From a virus, in IMG/VR virus record IMGVR_UViG_3300042010_000041, positions 1 through 23,233 of that record: DNA of 23,233 nt, one strand, 5' to 3'. Below the pieces are notes generated by a model. The model did not search any database, had not been told where the DNA came from, and saw only the letters and a list, made by a program, of their open reading frames with translations. Of the stretch, positions 1 to 6,052 are shown piece by piece. The first letter of the stretch is position 1. Every line of letters starts with the position of its first letter. Position numbers and translations under genes: made by a program.

Positions 1-104
1 GCATTGGGTTGCTCCTGTTGGCTTGGAGTGATTGTAATCTGCCACACAGGATTTGCGCAATCTGTTTTCGGTTAAAATGGAAATATATTTTGAGGTGCGA
101 GCAA

Positions 105-551
105 ATGAAAACTTCTCAGGCCGGTATAGACCTAATCCATAGCTTCGAGTCGTTGTGGCTTAAGGCTTATCCAGATCCAGGCAGCAAGGATGGGAAGCCT
201 ATTACGTGCGGCTGGGGCTCAACAGGTCCGGACATTACGCTGGAAACCGTGTGGACCAAGGAATATGCGGATAAGCGCTTTGCTGATGGACTGTCGAAGG
301 CTGAGCAGGCTGTATCGCTGTTGGTCAAGGTTCCGCTGAATCAGAACCAGTTCGACGCGCTTGTGTCGTTTACCTACAACCTCGGCATCGGCAACCTGAA
401 AAGCTCGACTTTGCTGAAGATGCTGAATGAAGGCTATTACACGAACGCCAGTCTTCAACTACTGAGATGGGACAAGAACGACGGGAAGGTTATGGCTGGA
501 CTGACACGCCGTCGCAAGGCAGAGCTTAAAATGTTCTCCGGAGAACACTAA
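105..551 (+). CDS. Phage endolysin, GH24 (T4-type) lysozyme
   Basis: Muramidase of about 148 aa that cleaves the peptidoglycan glycan strands at the end of infection. The N-terminus has the T4-lysozyme-type catalytic layout: Glu15 in FESLWLKAYPDPG, Asp24 nine residues on, and a downstream Thr (about residue 34) before the GWG turn. A C-terminal MAGLTRRRKAE segment is also typical of the family. There is no signal peptide or SAR anchor, so export should depend on a holin; the only holin candidate seen is far away at 19562. I chose the ATG at 105 because TGAGGTG sits just upstream at 91-97; the reading frame is open further upstream, but that extension is not lysozyme-like. The last codons carry the 14-bp palindrome at 533-546. 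The stop overlaps the Rz start by one base. Confidence 0.93.
   Translation: MKTSQAGIDLIHSFESLWLKAYPDPGSKDGKPITCGWGSTGPDITLETVWTKEYADKRFADGLSKAEQAVSLLVKVPLNQNQFDALVSFTYNLGIGNLKSSTLLKMLNEGYYTNASLQLLRWDKNDGKVMAGLTRRRKAELKMFSGEH
533..546. promoter_or_regulatory. Palindrome site 1 (exact GTTCTCCGGAGAAC)
   Basis: Exact 14-bp palindrome at the endolysin/Rz junction, encoding the endolysin C-terminal FSGE. Its right half contains GGAG (540-543), seven bases before the Rz ATG, so it also supplies the Rz ribosome-binding site. It is one of six related sites in the window. The regulatory role is inferred. Confidence 0.6.
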
Positions 552-991
552 TGCCGATATGGCTAACTGCGCTACCGTGGCGATTCCTCTCAGGGCTCGC
601 GTGTGGCGCGCTCGTGGTTTTCCTTTGGCATGATGCGAGTGTGTCGAGGATTGAGCTGAAACAGGTTCAGGAGAAGGCGCGGGCTACACTGGAGCAGTCA
701 ATCGTAGTAACTCAAGCTGACGCAAAGGCCAGCAAGGAATTATCAGATGCAAAGGCTAAAACTGATCTGCTTGCTGGCGAGCTTGCTAGTGGCGCTAAAC
801 GGTTGCGCATCGCAGCCACCTGCGTGCCAGTTGCCAGTGGTGCCAGAGTGGATGCTAGTAAAGGAGCAGTCCTCGATAGAACTGCTGAATCAAGTTATCT
901 CGCCCTTCGACGAAACCTCGAAGTGAAGGAGGCTCAGATCAAAGGCTTGCAGGAGATTGTTCGCGGGCTGCAAAACGGTTCGCGAAACTAA
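551..991 (+). CDS. Rz: Rz-type inner-membrane spanin (i-spanin)
   Basis: Protein of 146 aa with one N-terminal membrane segment (about residues 8-26), followed by a long Ala/Lys/Glu-rich, coiled-coil-like periplasmic region. This is the usual shape of Rz i-spanins, which link to the Rz1 lipoprotein and fuse inner and outer membranes in the last step of Gram-negative lysis. The call rests on topology, position directly after the endolysin, and a complete Rz1 frame nested in +1. The start overlaps the endolysin stop. The last 50 bases overlap the end of the convergent gene at 939-1499. Confidence 0.88.
   Translation: MPIWLTALPWRFLSGLACGALVVFLWHDASVSRIELKQVQEKARATLEQSIVVTQADAKASKELSDAKAKTDLLAGELASGAKRLRIAATCVPVASGARVDASKGAVLDRTAESSYLALRRNLEVKEAQIKGLQEIVRGLQNGSRN
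747..926 (+). CDS. Rz1: Rz1-type outer-membrane spanin lipoprotein, embedded in Rz
   Basis: A 59-aa ORF lies entirely inside Rz in the +1 frame. It begins MQRLKLICLLASLLVALNGC, a compact lipoprotein signal: basic n-region, hydrophobic core and lipobox LNGC with acylation Cys20. A short mature chain follows with an ASQPPACQLPVVP stretch, matching the small proline-containing periplasmic domain of o-spanins. Rz1 nested in Rz is a well-known arrangement in lambdoid phages. An intact signal peptide and lipobox in the alternative frame are hard to explain by chance. Confidence 0.9.
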   Translation: MQRLKLICLLASLLVALNGCASQPPACQLPVVPEWMLVKEQSSIELLNQVISPFDETSK

Positions 992-1499
992 TATCCGTCT
1001 CAATCCTGCATCGCCTAGACTGAAGCCCCATCCCTCTCGGAAGATTGCTAGGCGCCTTCATGAATTCAGCGTCCATTCCGTGACGCTTAAGCCATGCGCG
1101 GAATGGTGTTGAATGGCAATATCCAAGAATCGTGGCAACCTGAGTGATTGTGTGAGTCTTCCTGGTTCGCTCAACTAGCTGAGCGACTGACTCCCCTGTT
1201 CTGATTTCGTAATCCTTGGCTAGCGTCGGCTGATTCTCAAGCTTTGCCTTGGACAGCTTTGCGCGTGTCTCATCAGTAACTGGCTTGCGATTCTGGTGTG
1301 AATTGCACTTGCCAAATGCGGGCCAGTCAATTTCGATTCCACGCCGAGACAGATAAGTCCGAAGACCCTTGGGATGCTTGTATCCTAAAATCCTTGCTGT
1401 AGTCGCGCACGCATAGTTATCAGACGCAAATCCACGAACAACTGCAATAAATGGCTGGCCGTATTCTTCCTCTACCTCTGCCACAACTGATCTGGCCAC
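939..1499 (-). CDS. Two-repeat helix-turn-helix-like protein, possible homing-endonuclease relative
   Basis: Protein of 186 aa with a GTG start at 1499 preceded by a strong GGAGG (1506-1510). It contains two similar segments: TTARILGYKHPKGLRTYLSR (about residues 33-52) and a second reading VATILGYCHSTPFRAWLKRH. Each looks like a short DNA-binding helical unit. Between them, KPVTDETRAKLSKAK resembles the NUMOD3-type motif that accompanies phage homing endonucleases. I see no GIY-YIG or HNH catalytic signature, so it may be a DNA-binding protein or the targeting half of a decayed mobile endonuclease. It lies four bases after the gene at 1503-1715 and converges on Rz, overlapping its 3' end. Confidence 0.6.
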   Translation of the reverse strand: MARSVVAEVEEEYGQPFIAVVRGFASDNYACATTARILGYKHPKGLRTYLSRRGIEIDWPAFGKCNSHQNRKPVTDETRAKLSKAKLENQPTLAKDYEIRTGESVAQLVERTRKTHTITQVATILGYCHSTPFRAWLKRHGMDAEFMKAPSNLPRGMGLQSRRCRIETDISFANRFAAREQSPASL

Positions 1500-1502
1500 G
1501 AC

Positions 1503-1715
1503 CTACCTCCAGGTTTCATAACTTGCAACTTTCTCAATTGTGCGAACTGATACATCAAATTTTTGGGATAAAGCCTTATTGCTGGCGATTGAATTGATCC
1601 TGGCTATTTCTGAAACCTTCCATTCTTTCAACTGACGGATCATCTCTGCGTCTTCCTCAGTTAGCTTCGACGTGTGATGATTTCGGCCTCTGGATGGATT
1701 GATTGGTGCGGCCAT
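1503..1715 (-). CDS. Small helix-turn-helix protein (70 aa)
   Basis: Basic 70-aa protein. It has a SKLTEEDAEMIRQLKEWK stretch, then LSQKFDVSVRTIEKVASYETW, the pattern of an HTH module (alpha helix, Ser-rich recognition helix, closing Trp) often found next to phage HNH or homing endonucleases. No nuclease residues are present. AAGGA lies just upstream of the ATG at 1715. The stop is four bases before the GTG of the next gene, so the two are probably co-transcribed and may form a functional pair. Confidence 0.65.
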   Translation of the reverse strand: MAAPINPSRGRNHHTSKLTEEDAEMIRQLKEWKVSEIARINSIASNKALSQKFDVSVRTIEKVASYETWR

Positions 1716-1750
1716 TAGATTTGGATTCCTTGGCTTTCTGTTAGTGAATT

Positions 1751-1769
1751 GCCCCGTGGTTAGCGGGGC
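1751..1769. repeat. GC-rich hairpin between ssb and the HTH pair
   Basis: Perfect inverted repeat GCCCCG / CGGGGC with a 7-base loop. On the plus strand it is followed by TTTGTTGTT (1770-1778), giving a terminator-like look for plus transcription. On the minus strand the loop reads CTAACCA, the same as the loop of the promoter hairpin at 17783-17803. Confidence 0.55.
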
Positions 1770-1781
1770 TTTGTTGTTAGA

Positions 1782-2165
1782 TCAAAACGGGATCTGGCTA
1801 TCCAGATCGTCGTCTGGCGCAGGAGCTGGACGCGACTGTTGTTGCTGAGGCTTAGGCTGCGAACTGCCTTCGCTCTTACCGCCAACCAAGTCGATAGTCG
1901 ATACGCGCAATTGCGGATAGAGCTTATTCTCGTATTCGCGCATAGAAAGCTCGCCGGTCAGAGCTACCATCTGGCCTTTGACGAGATAGTCAACGAGCTT
2001 CGATTCTGCCTGCTTGCCCCAAATACTTGCGGCCAGCCAAATCGTAGCCTTTTTTTCCCCGAAGCCCGAAGTCATCGCAACGCTGAAATTGGCAACAGCA
2101 GTGCCGCCTACGTTGTTTACCTTTACATCGCCGCCGATGTTGCCCGTCATGCATAGCAGGTTCAT
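1782..2165 (-). CDS. ssb: Single-stranded DNA-binding protein
   Basis: Protein of 127 aa with an N-terminal OB fold (residues 1 to about 95), including GNIGGDVKV, a beta-strand with VANFSVA, and LTGELSMREYENK. A Gln/Pro-rich linker follows, ending in the acidic tip DDDLDSQIPF that in bacterial SSBs recruits replication and repair partners. It coats single-stranded DNA during phage recombination and replication. The ATG overlaps the stop of the upstream gene (ATGA, 2162-2165), which suggests translational coupling. It is the last gene of the leftward recombination operon. Confidence 0.95.
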   Translation of the reverse strand: MNLLCMTGNIGGDVKVNNVGGTAVANFSVAMTSGFGEKKATIWLAASIWGKQAESKLVDYLVKGQMVALTGELSMREYENKLYPQLRVSTIDLVGGKSEGSSQPKPQQQQSRPAPAPDDDLDSQIPF

Positions 2166-2722
2166 TGTGCCGCCTCTTGTGGAGTTTTGATTTTCGCGAT
2201 TTGCTCAGGCGTCAATTTACCAGACTGCTGAACTTTTGCAATGATTTGTTCGGCTGTTGTTGGGCCTTTGAGAATTGCTGCATGCCATGCGGGCAGATTC
2301 GTATCGAACTTCTCTGCCGGGTACATGACCACATCAAGCTTCTTCACGGTGTACGGCGAGCGCTTGCCGCGTGTAGTCGTCAGCGAAATCGCCAGATCGG
2401 CGTCAATGTGAGAAAGGGCAGCAATCCGAATCCCGCCAACCGCAACACCGCCAAACCGCACGGCAGGATCGCAGAACAGCGTTGCCGACTTGCCTACCCA
2501 ATCAGCCCCGTTATCTCCGTATGCAGTGATCAGCACGCGGCGCATGGACTTGCACGGATACCAAGGCTTGCGATCCTTGATGTGAACCGCAACCGGCGAG
2601 TCAGCGTCGCCACGCTTAACGGCGGTAATCTCTACGGTTTCAGGGCCAGCTATAAAATCGTCTGCGTTGATTCTGTCGCTCTTAGGCGTAATCGTCTCGC
2701 GCAGGTTTGCCAAATCAGTCAT
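2162..2722 (-). CDS. Conserved phage protein of unknown function in the recombination operon
   Basis: Soluble protein of 186 aa. The N-terminus reads MTDLANLRETITPKSDRINA. A central beta-rich region has a KPWYPCKSMRRVL motif and a Gly/Val-rich stretch (RFGGVAVGGIRIAALSHID), and the C-terminal tail is helical and Lys/Gln-rich. I recognise the pattern as a common phage protein found beside SSB and exonuclease genes, but know no assigned activity. Its place between exonuclease and SSB, where a RecT- or Erf-like annealing protein would be expected, makes a DNA-annealing or accessory role a reasonable hypothesis only. It overlaps the upstream gene by 8 bases and ssb by 4. Confidence 0.85.
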   Translation of the reverse strand: MTDLANLRETITPKSDRINADDFIAGPETVEITAVKRGDADSPVAVHIKDRKPWYPCKSMRRVLITAYGDNGADWVGKSATLFCDPAVRFGGVAVGGIRIAALSHIDADLAISLTTTRGKRSPYTVKKLDVVMYPAEKFDTNLPAWHAAILKGPTTAEQIIAKVQQSGKLTPEQIAKIKTPQEAAQ

Positions 2723-3023
2723 TATCCATTTCCCGTAAGTCGATTGCGTTGATTTCTAGCCAGTTTTCGCGGACGCTCTGCTTCGCGTCATCTAGCGTTT
2801 TATGATCTTTGGAATACGTCATCCAGCTCCAGTTACAATTTTCATGGGCTGGCTCGTTTGTCATAAGCCAAACCTCGTAACCCCTACGATTGCCTCCAAA
2901 TCTAGAAGGTGGGCTGATTCGTCCAATAACCTTTTTTGAGCGCTTGATGTCAGATCCAGCAACGAATCCAACAGACGCCAACCCTGATGGTCGCGGATCA
3001 TCCTTAAATGTCGGCTTGCTCAA
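2715..3023 (-). CDS. Hypothetical protein (102 aa)
   Basis: The start is a TTG at 3023 with a strong GGAGGA (3030-3035) inside the end of the exonuclease gene; the exonuclease stop is at 3026-3028. The protein is polar, with KVIGRISPPSRFGGNRRGYE and a Trp-rich ENCNWSWMTYS segment, and an acidic tail. No signal peptide, membrane segment or known motif is visible. Tight packing between the exonuclease and the 186-aa gene implies it belongs to the same operon. Confidence 0.75.
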   Translation of the reverse strand: MSKPTFKDDPRPSGLASVGFVAGSDIKRSKKVIGRISPPSRFGGNRRGYEVWLMTNEPAHENCNWSWMTYSKDHKTLDDAKQSVRENWLEINAIDLREMDND

Positions 3024-3025
3024 CG

Positions 3026-3916
3026 TTATTCCTCCAATCCATTAACTTCTAAACCATCTTCAAACTGATTCACCGCATAACCCGGCAAGCCAATCTCTTC
3101 TTCCGACTCATCATAACTAGGCCATTCATCGCGATCAAGACAATTCGCATAAATTTCCAACGCTTCACGATACAACGACCGAGCAATCATCAGCGCATCT
3201 GCATCCGGCTTGTAGCGCATCGCTGCATGCGGCGACTGTTCCTCAACGGCGATCCAGCGCATCACGTCCAGCTTCTCGCCGAATTGCCACTCCCAGGCGT
3301 CCATGTAAAGCGCGGCGCTGATGTGGTATCCGTAGTTGTTGATTGTGCGCGAAAAGTCGTCGCGACCGGCTTTCTGGCACTTCTTCAGGTCAACCGGCAT
3401 ACCCGCATCGGTCAGCTTGTCATAGCGAACCTTCACTGGGACGCCTGTGATCGGATCGACAGTGAATAGGCTCAGCTCGTAACGACCCGGCTCCTCGATC
3501 AGTTGCCGGCAGTGACGATTGCGCAGAACGCCTTTCTGCATCCCAAGCACGTTATCGTATTCCGCCGAAGTCAGCACGCGCTCTTTCGGATGATCCTTGC
3601 ACGCAGCTTTGTACAGCGCAGACGTACGCGCATCACACTCAACCACCTTGTAATCCGTACCCCAGCGCTCAGACTCAAGGATGCGGCAGTGAATCGCGCT
3701 GCCGATCTCCTTGGCCCGAGTAGCGTTGAACGGGTTAGGATAACGGAAGTGCGCAGGGCTTACGAGGATTCGCTTGAGCCCTGTACTTCCTACTGCTGGG
3801 TCAGAGTGGTAGTCGGAGTTAGAAAGGTTCTCGTGTAGGCCGATAGCGATCCGTGGGCGCTCCTTCGTTGCTGGCGATTCCTCTGCACCAATCCAGTCAT
3901 CCTGCATAATCGTCAT
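3026..3916 (-). CDS. PD-(D/E)XK exonuclease, RecE/ExoVIII-like
   Basis: Protein of 296 aa resembling the nuclease domain of exodeoxyribonuclease VIII. It has an N-terminal LSNSDYHSDPAVGSTGLKRI segment, motif GSAIHCRILE (about 72-81), a central KVRYDKLTD...VDLKK core (about 162-180) supplying the acidic and Lys metal-site residues, and an NYGYHISAALYMD helix after it. Such enzymes resect double-stranded ends to give 3' single strands for annealing. I prefer the ATG at 3916, which overlaps the stop of the 41-aa gene and follows GGAGGAAGG; an upstream in-frame start at 3934 would add only six residues. Confidence 0.88.
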   Translation of the reverse strand: MTIMQDDWIGAEESPATKERPRIAIGLHENLSNSDYHSDPAVGSTGLKRILVSPAHFRYPNPFNATRAKEIGSAIHCRILESERWGTDYKVVECDARTSALYKAACKDHPKERVLTSAEYDNVLGMQKGVLRNRHCRQLIEEPGRYELSLFTVDPITGVPVKVRYDKLTDAGMPVDLKKCQKAGRDDFSRTINNYGYHISAALYMDAWEWQFGEKLDVMRWIAVEEQSPHAAMRYKPDADALMIARSLYREALEIYANCLDRDEWPSYDESEEEIGLPGYAVNQFEDGLEVNGLEE

Positions 3917-4038
3917 TGCGCCTTCCTCCAGCACTCAACCAAGTGCATATATTTCTTCCGCTTAGCCCGCGTTATCCGATGCCCAAATTTATCAGCCTCG
4001 CCGATGATTGCTGCCCAGAGTGCGTCGCGGTAGGTCAT
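3913..4038 (-). CDS. Small basic protein (41 aa)
   Basis: Short ORF beginning MTYRDALWAAIIGEADKFG and ending in an Arg/Lys-rich helix (RITRAKRKKYMHLVECWRK). Its ATG shares one base with the stop of the upstream gene (TGATG at 4036-4040), and its stop overlaps the exonuclease ATG by four bases. This coupling on both sides is the main evidence that it is translated. Function unknown. Confidence 0.7.
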   Translation of the reverse strand: MTYRDALWAAIIGEADKFGHRITRAKRKKYMHLVECWRKAQ

Positions 4039-4280
4039 CAAAATGCGCGCTCCTTGAATGCTTCCCCGCAGAACATGCAGAACTTGCCGAGGGCGTTAAT
4101 AACCTTCTTCTGCTTAACGATTTTGCCTTTTGCTGTGGTCCGTGCGCCAACCACTTCACACTCCAGATATTGGAAGCCAGATGGAATCAGCATGTAACCC
4201 TGTAGCGTTGCCTTACCATCCTCGATTTCACGATAATGTTCTGCTGCCTTTGCTTCGAATTCTTTTCTGCAATCGCACAT
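4038..4280 (-). CDS. Hypothetical protein with paired cysteines (80 aa)
   Basis: First gene of the leftward recombination operon, 80 aa. It starts MCDCRKEFEAKAAEHYRE and ends with KFCMFCGEAFKERAF. The N-terminal CxC and C-terminal CxxC could together hold a metal ion, such as a zinc ribbon. The start at 4280 follows AGGAGGGC (4287-4294) and the promoter at 4309-4337. No homologue is recognised. Confidence 0.78.
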   Translation of the reverse strand: MCDCRKEFEAKAAEHYREIEDGKATLQGYMLIPSGFQYLECEVVGARTTAKGKIVKQKKVINALGKFCMFCGEAFKERAF

Positions 4281-4308
4281 CTTGTAGCCCTCCTATTCGT
4301 GTTCCGTC

Positions 4309-4337
4309 ACTCTAGCCGCACACTTAATCGCAGTCAA
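4309..4337 (-). promoter_or_regulatory. Sigma-70-type promoter for the leftward recombination operon
   Basis: On the minus strand, TTGACT (4337-4332), a 17-base spacer and TAGAGT (4314-4309) precede the gene starting at 4280 by a short leader containing AGGAGGGC. It lies directly beyond the terminator of the methyltransferase gene, so the operon has an independent start. Confidence 0.6.
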
Positions 4338-4340
4338 CAA

Positions 4341-4369
4341 AAAAGGCCAACTATTTCTAGCCGGCCTTT
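4341..4369 (-). terminator. Rho-independent terminator after the methyltransferase gene
   Basis: Minus-strand hairpin AAAGGCC / GGCCTTT (arms 4369-4363 and 4348-4342) with a 14-base loop and a run of T on its 3' side. It lies 10 bases after the methyltransferase stop. Confidence 0.8.
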
Positions 4370-4378
4370 CTGTTATGA

Positions 4379-5137
4379 TTAGGCGGTTTTGTCGGATGCG
4401 TCCAGGCTCAAGGAAATAGCGGCTTCCAAGTCTTTCGCAGCAATGGCTCCAGCAATTCGCTTCTGTGCGATCTCAAAATATCCGTCATCCATCTCGATCC
4501 CGATGAATTTCCGGCCAGTGTTTACGCAGGCTACTCCGGTTGTGCCGCTGCCCATAGTGTTGTCTAGCACCGTTTCGCCTTCGTTGGTGTAGGTGCGAAC
4601 CATGTATTCCATCAGCGCTATTGGCTTCTGCGTCGGGTGAACTGGGGCTGTCTCATGCTGAAATCGCAGCACTGAGCGGGGGAAATTTCCTTCCTTTTGA
4701 ATGTAAGGCCTGTCACTTACCCTGCCAAAGTTGCCAGAACCGGCTTTGTTCTTTCTTGCATTATTCACTTCTACCGCCACTAGCCCCTGAGGGTTGTATG
4801 TGTCGATATTGCCGAAGACAACGATATCCTCGTGGGCGGTTAACGGTCGGCGTCTAGCATTCAGGAATCCAGATGCCTTGGTTTTTTCCCACACCCATTG
4901 ATACCTAAATCTCTTCGCGTTGCTCATCACCAGTGCGGACGTGAATGGCTGGGCGGCGGTCAAGACAATCGCGCCCTTGCAGACTCTCACGTACTGCTCC
5001 CACAGATCAGCAAAGGGAATGATAGCATCCCACTTGTTCTGCGTAGTCCCATACGGCAAATCACAAAGCACCATATCCACCGAGCCATCCGGAATCCCTT
5101 TCATCAGCTCCAGGCAATCACCCTTCATTAAATCCAT
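4379..5137 (-). CDS. Site-specific DNA methyltransferase, beta-class amino-methyltransferase
   Basis: Protein of 252 aa that transfers a methyl group from S-adenosylmethionine to an amino group in DNA. Catalytic motif IV is DLPYG at residues 26-30, and the AdoMet-binding motif I, DNTMGSGTTG, lies near residue 192. Motif IV before motif I is the beta-class order. The HPTQKPIALMEYMVR segment just before motif I is typical of phage N6-adenine or N4-cytosine enzymes. No restriction endonuclease is adjacent, so it is an orphan, probably protecting phage DNA from host restriction or modulating gene expression. It has its own promoter (5173-5201) and terminator (4341-4369), making it a single-gene unit. 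Confidence 0.92.
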   Translation of the reverse strand: MDLMKGDCLELMKGIPDGSVDMVLCDLPYGTTQNKWDAIIPFADLWEQYVRVCKGAIVLTAAQPFTSALVMSNAKRFRYQWVWEKTKASGFLNARRRPLTAHEDIVVFGNIDTYNPQGLVAVEVNNARKNKAGSGNFGRVSDRPYIQKEGNFPRSVLRFQHETAPVHPTQKPIALMEYMVRTYTNEGETVLDNTMGSGTTGVACVNTGRKFIGIEMDDGYFEIAQKRIAGAIAAKDLEAAISLSLDASDKTA

Positions 5138-5172
5138 TCTGCAAATCCGCCGTTCTGGTTTTTGATTCCGGA

Positions 5173-5201
5173 ACGATACGCGGAATTTATTTTTTAGGCA
5201 A
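5173..5201 (-). promoter_or_regulatory. Sigma-70-type promoter for the methyltransferase gene
   Basis: Minus strand TTGCCT (5201-5196), 17-base spacer, TATCGT (5178-5173), upstream of the ATG at 5137. The -35 abuts the terminator of the upstream gene. Each hexamer matches consensus at four of six positions, so this is moderate evidence. Confidence 0.45.
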
Positions 5202-5202
5202 C

Positions 5203-5232
5203 AAAAAACCCCAAGCCTTTCGACCTGGGGTT
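5203..5232 (-). terminator. Rho-independent terminator after the gene at 5252-5812
   Basis: Minus-strand stem AACCCCA / TGGGGTT (plus-strand arms 5207-5213 and 5226-5232) followed by a T-rich tract on the minus strand. It closes the gene ending at 5252. The 14-bp palindrome 5236-5249 sits between the stop codon and this terminator. Confidence 0.85.
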
Positions 5233-5235
5233 ATT

Positions 5236-5249
5236 GTTCTCCGGAGAAC
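5236..5249. promoter_or_regulatory. Palindrome site 2 (exact GTTCTCCGGAGAAC)
   Basis: Exact copy, two bases beyond the stop codon of the gene at 5252-5812 and before its terminator. It lies upstream of the methyltransferase promoter, with its centre about 75 bases before the expected start of that transcript. Confidence 0.6.
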
Positions 5250-5251
5250 GA

Positions 5252-5812
5252 TTAAGCGGCTTTTGGCTTCCTGATCTCTTTCGGCACGCGGGACTGGAAA
5301 CGCATGACCAGCTTGCGAAGACGCTGCTCGAAATCGTCCTTGTCCTCTTCGTTCAGGTTCTCGATCACCACAATTGCGTCGTGCCATAGGGCGCCGTTCA
5401 TGTGACCAGTGGACCGGAGCATTACGCCCTTAAGCTCAGGGTCGTTCGGCTTGACAGGAGGTGTTGCCAGCTCCTTACGCTTGGCCGCAACAGCATCCAC
5501 CATCTGCCGGACATTCTCGAACTCAGTCACCTTAAGTTCATACTTGAATGCAGCCCGAAACATCGATGCGTACTGCTTAACTGCTCTAGGCGCCGGGGCC
5601 AATGTCGTCACTCCCAAGCCGGGGCGACCTACCTGACTCGACCAGCCATTCTCTGTATAGCCAATTTCCAACCAGGGGTTGAACTTCTCCAGTGAGTCGA
5701 TCTTTTCTTCCTTGACTAGCTTCATAAAGGCGCCCGCTACATTGTCCAGTTTTTCGCCCTCTTCGGCGATGTTTTGGAGGACCAGTGCTTGCTTGCTTTT
5801 TGTAGTAGCCAT
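5252..5812 (-). CDS. Unknown protein in the CI-repressor position (186 aa)
   Basis: Mostly helical, soluble 186-aa protein beginning MATTKSKQALVLQNIAEEGE. A central part has EIGYTENGWSSQVGRPGLGV and PAPRAVKQYASMFRAAFKYE, and the tail is Lys/Arg-rich. I do not recognise the family and see no standard HTH, protease or dimerisation domain of a CI repressor. Its context is suggestive: divergent from Cro, with its own promoter (5905-5932), a structured 5' leader and its own terminator, and bracketed by two copies of the 14-bp palindrome (5236-5249, 5984-5997). A regulator that binds those sites is a testable inference; a structural or moron role is equally open. GAGG lies upstream of the ATG at 5812. 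Confidence 0.8.
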   Translation of the reverse strand: MATTKSKQALVLQNIAEEGEKLDNVAGAFMKLVKEEKIDSLEKFNPWLEIGYTENGWSSQVGRPGLGVTTLAPAPRAVKQYASMFRAAFKYELKVTEFENVRQMVDAVAAKRKELATPPVKPNDPELKGVMLRSTGHMNGALWHDAIVVIENLNEEDKDDFEQRLRKLVMRFQSRVPKEIRKPKAA

Positions 5813-5863
5813 GATTTGTTGCCTCGTAATAATTTGTCGCTTCCCTTGCAGTAATCCTCAGGA

Positions 5864-5894
5864 CAGGGGGCGCCGCTAGTGGCGTTTGCCCCTG
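5864..5894 (-). other. Stable hairpin at the 5' end of the leftward leader
   Basis: Outer arms CAGGGG / CCCCTG (5864-5869, 5889-5894) enclose inner arms CGCC / GGCG around GCTAGT. Transcription from the promoter at 5905-5932 would start just before it, putting the hairpin at the 5' end of an mRNA whose coding region starts at 5812. A role in mRNA stability or control is inferred. Confidence 0.5.
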
Positions 5895-5904
5895 CCTGTA
5901 CTCA

Positions 5905-5932
5905 ATGTTAGCTGGGGTCCGGCCTGCGTCAA
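5905..5932 (-). promoter_or_regulatory. Leftward promoter of the control region
   Basis: Minus-strand TTGACG (5932-5927), 16-base spacer, TAACAT (5910-5905). It would give a leader of about 85 nt before the ATG at 5812. The -35 matches consensus at five of six positions. Confidence 0.5.
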
Positions 5933-5983
5933 AGAACTTTTCGTTATAAGCGACAGGCGGTTTCGGCATAAGAAAGACTAATA

Positions 5984-5997
5984 GTTTTCCGGAGAAC
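5984..5997. promoter_or_regulatory. Palindrome site 3 (one change), divergent control region
   Basis: GTTTTCCGGAGAAC, one base from the exact copy. Flanks extend the symmetry to 20 bp (5981-6000, ATA...TAT ends). It lies between the leftward promoter (5905-5932) and the rightward extended -10 (6011-6019), covering where the -35 of the Cro promoter would be. That is the expected place for an operator. Confidence 0.65.
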
Positions 5998-6010
5998 TAT
6001 TTATTGTTTG

Positions 6011-6019
6011 TGGTATGCT
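6011..6019 (+). promoter_or_regulatory. Rightward early promoter (extended -10)
   Basis: TGGTATGCT is an extended -10 element (TG-N-TATGCT). No clear -35 is visible; the -35 zone is occupied by palindrome site 3. It would drive cro and the replication operon, with the transcript starting near 6026. Confidence 0.5.
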
Positions 6020-6036
6020 TTGGCACTCAACGTAAA

Positions 6037-6046
6037 CACCTAGGTG
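6037..6046. repeat. 10-bp palindrome CACCTAGGTG over the cro ribosome-binding site
   Basis: Perfect palindrome six bases before the cro ATG; its right half contains the AGGTG Shine-Dalgarno. It could be a second operator or a site where binding blocks cro translation. The function is inferred only from position. Confidence 0.4.
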
Positions 6047-6052
6047 CAATAG

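Noticed and set aside
9-104. N-terminal extension of the endolysin
   Set aside because: The extra 32 residues are unlike lysozymes and lack a ribosome-binding site, while TGAGGTG precedes the ATG at 105.
5586-5969. 127-aa minus-strand ORF from 5969
   Set aside because: It is out of frame with the better-supported gene starting at 5812, overlaps its first 227 bases, and covers the promoter and leader hairpin. No domain is visible.
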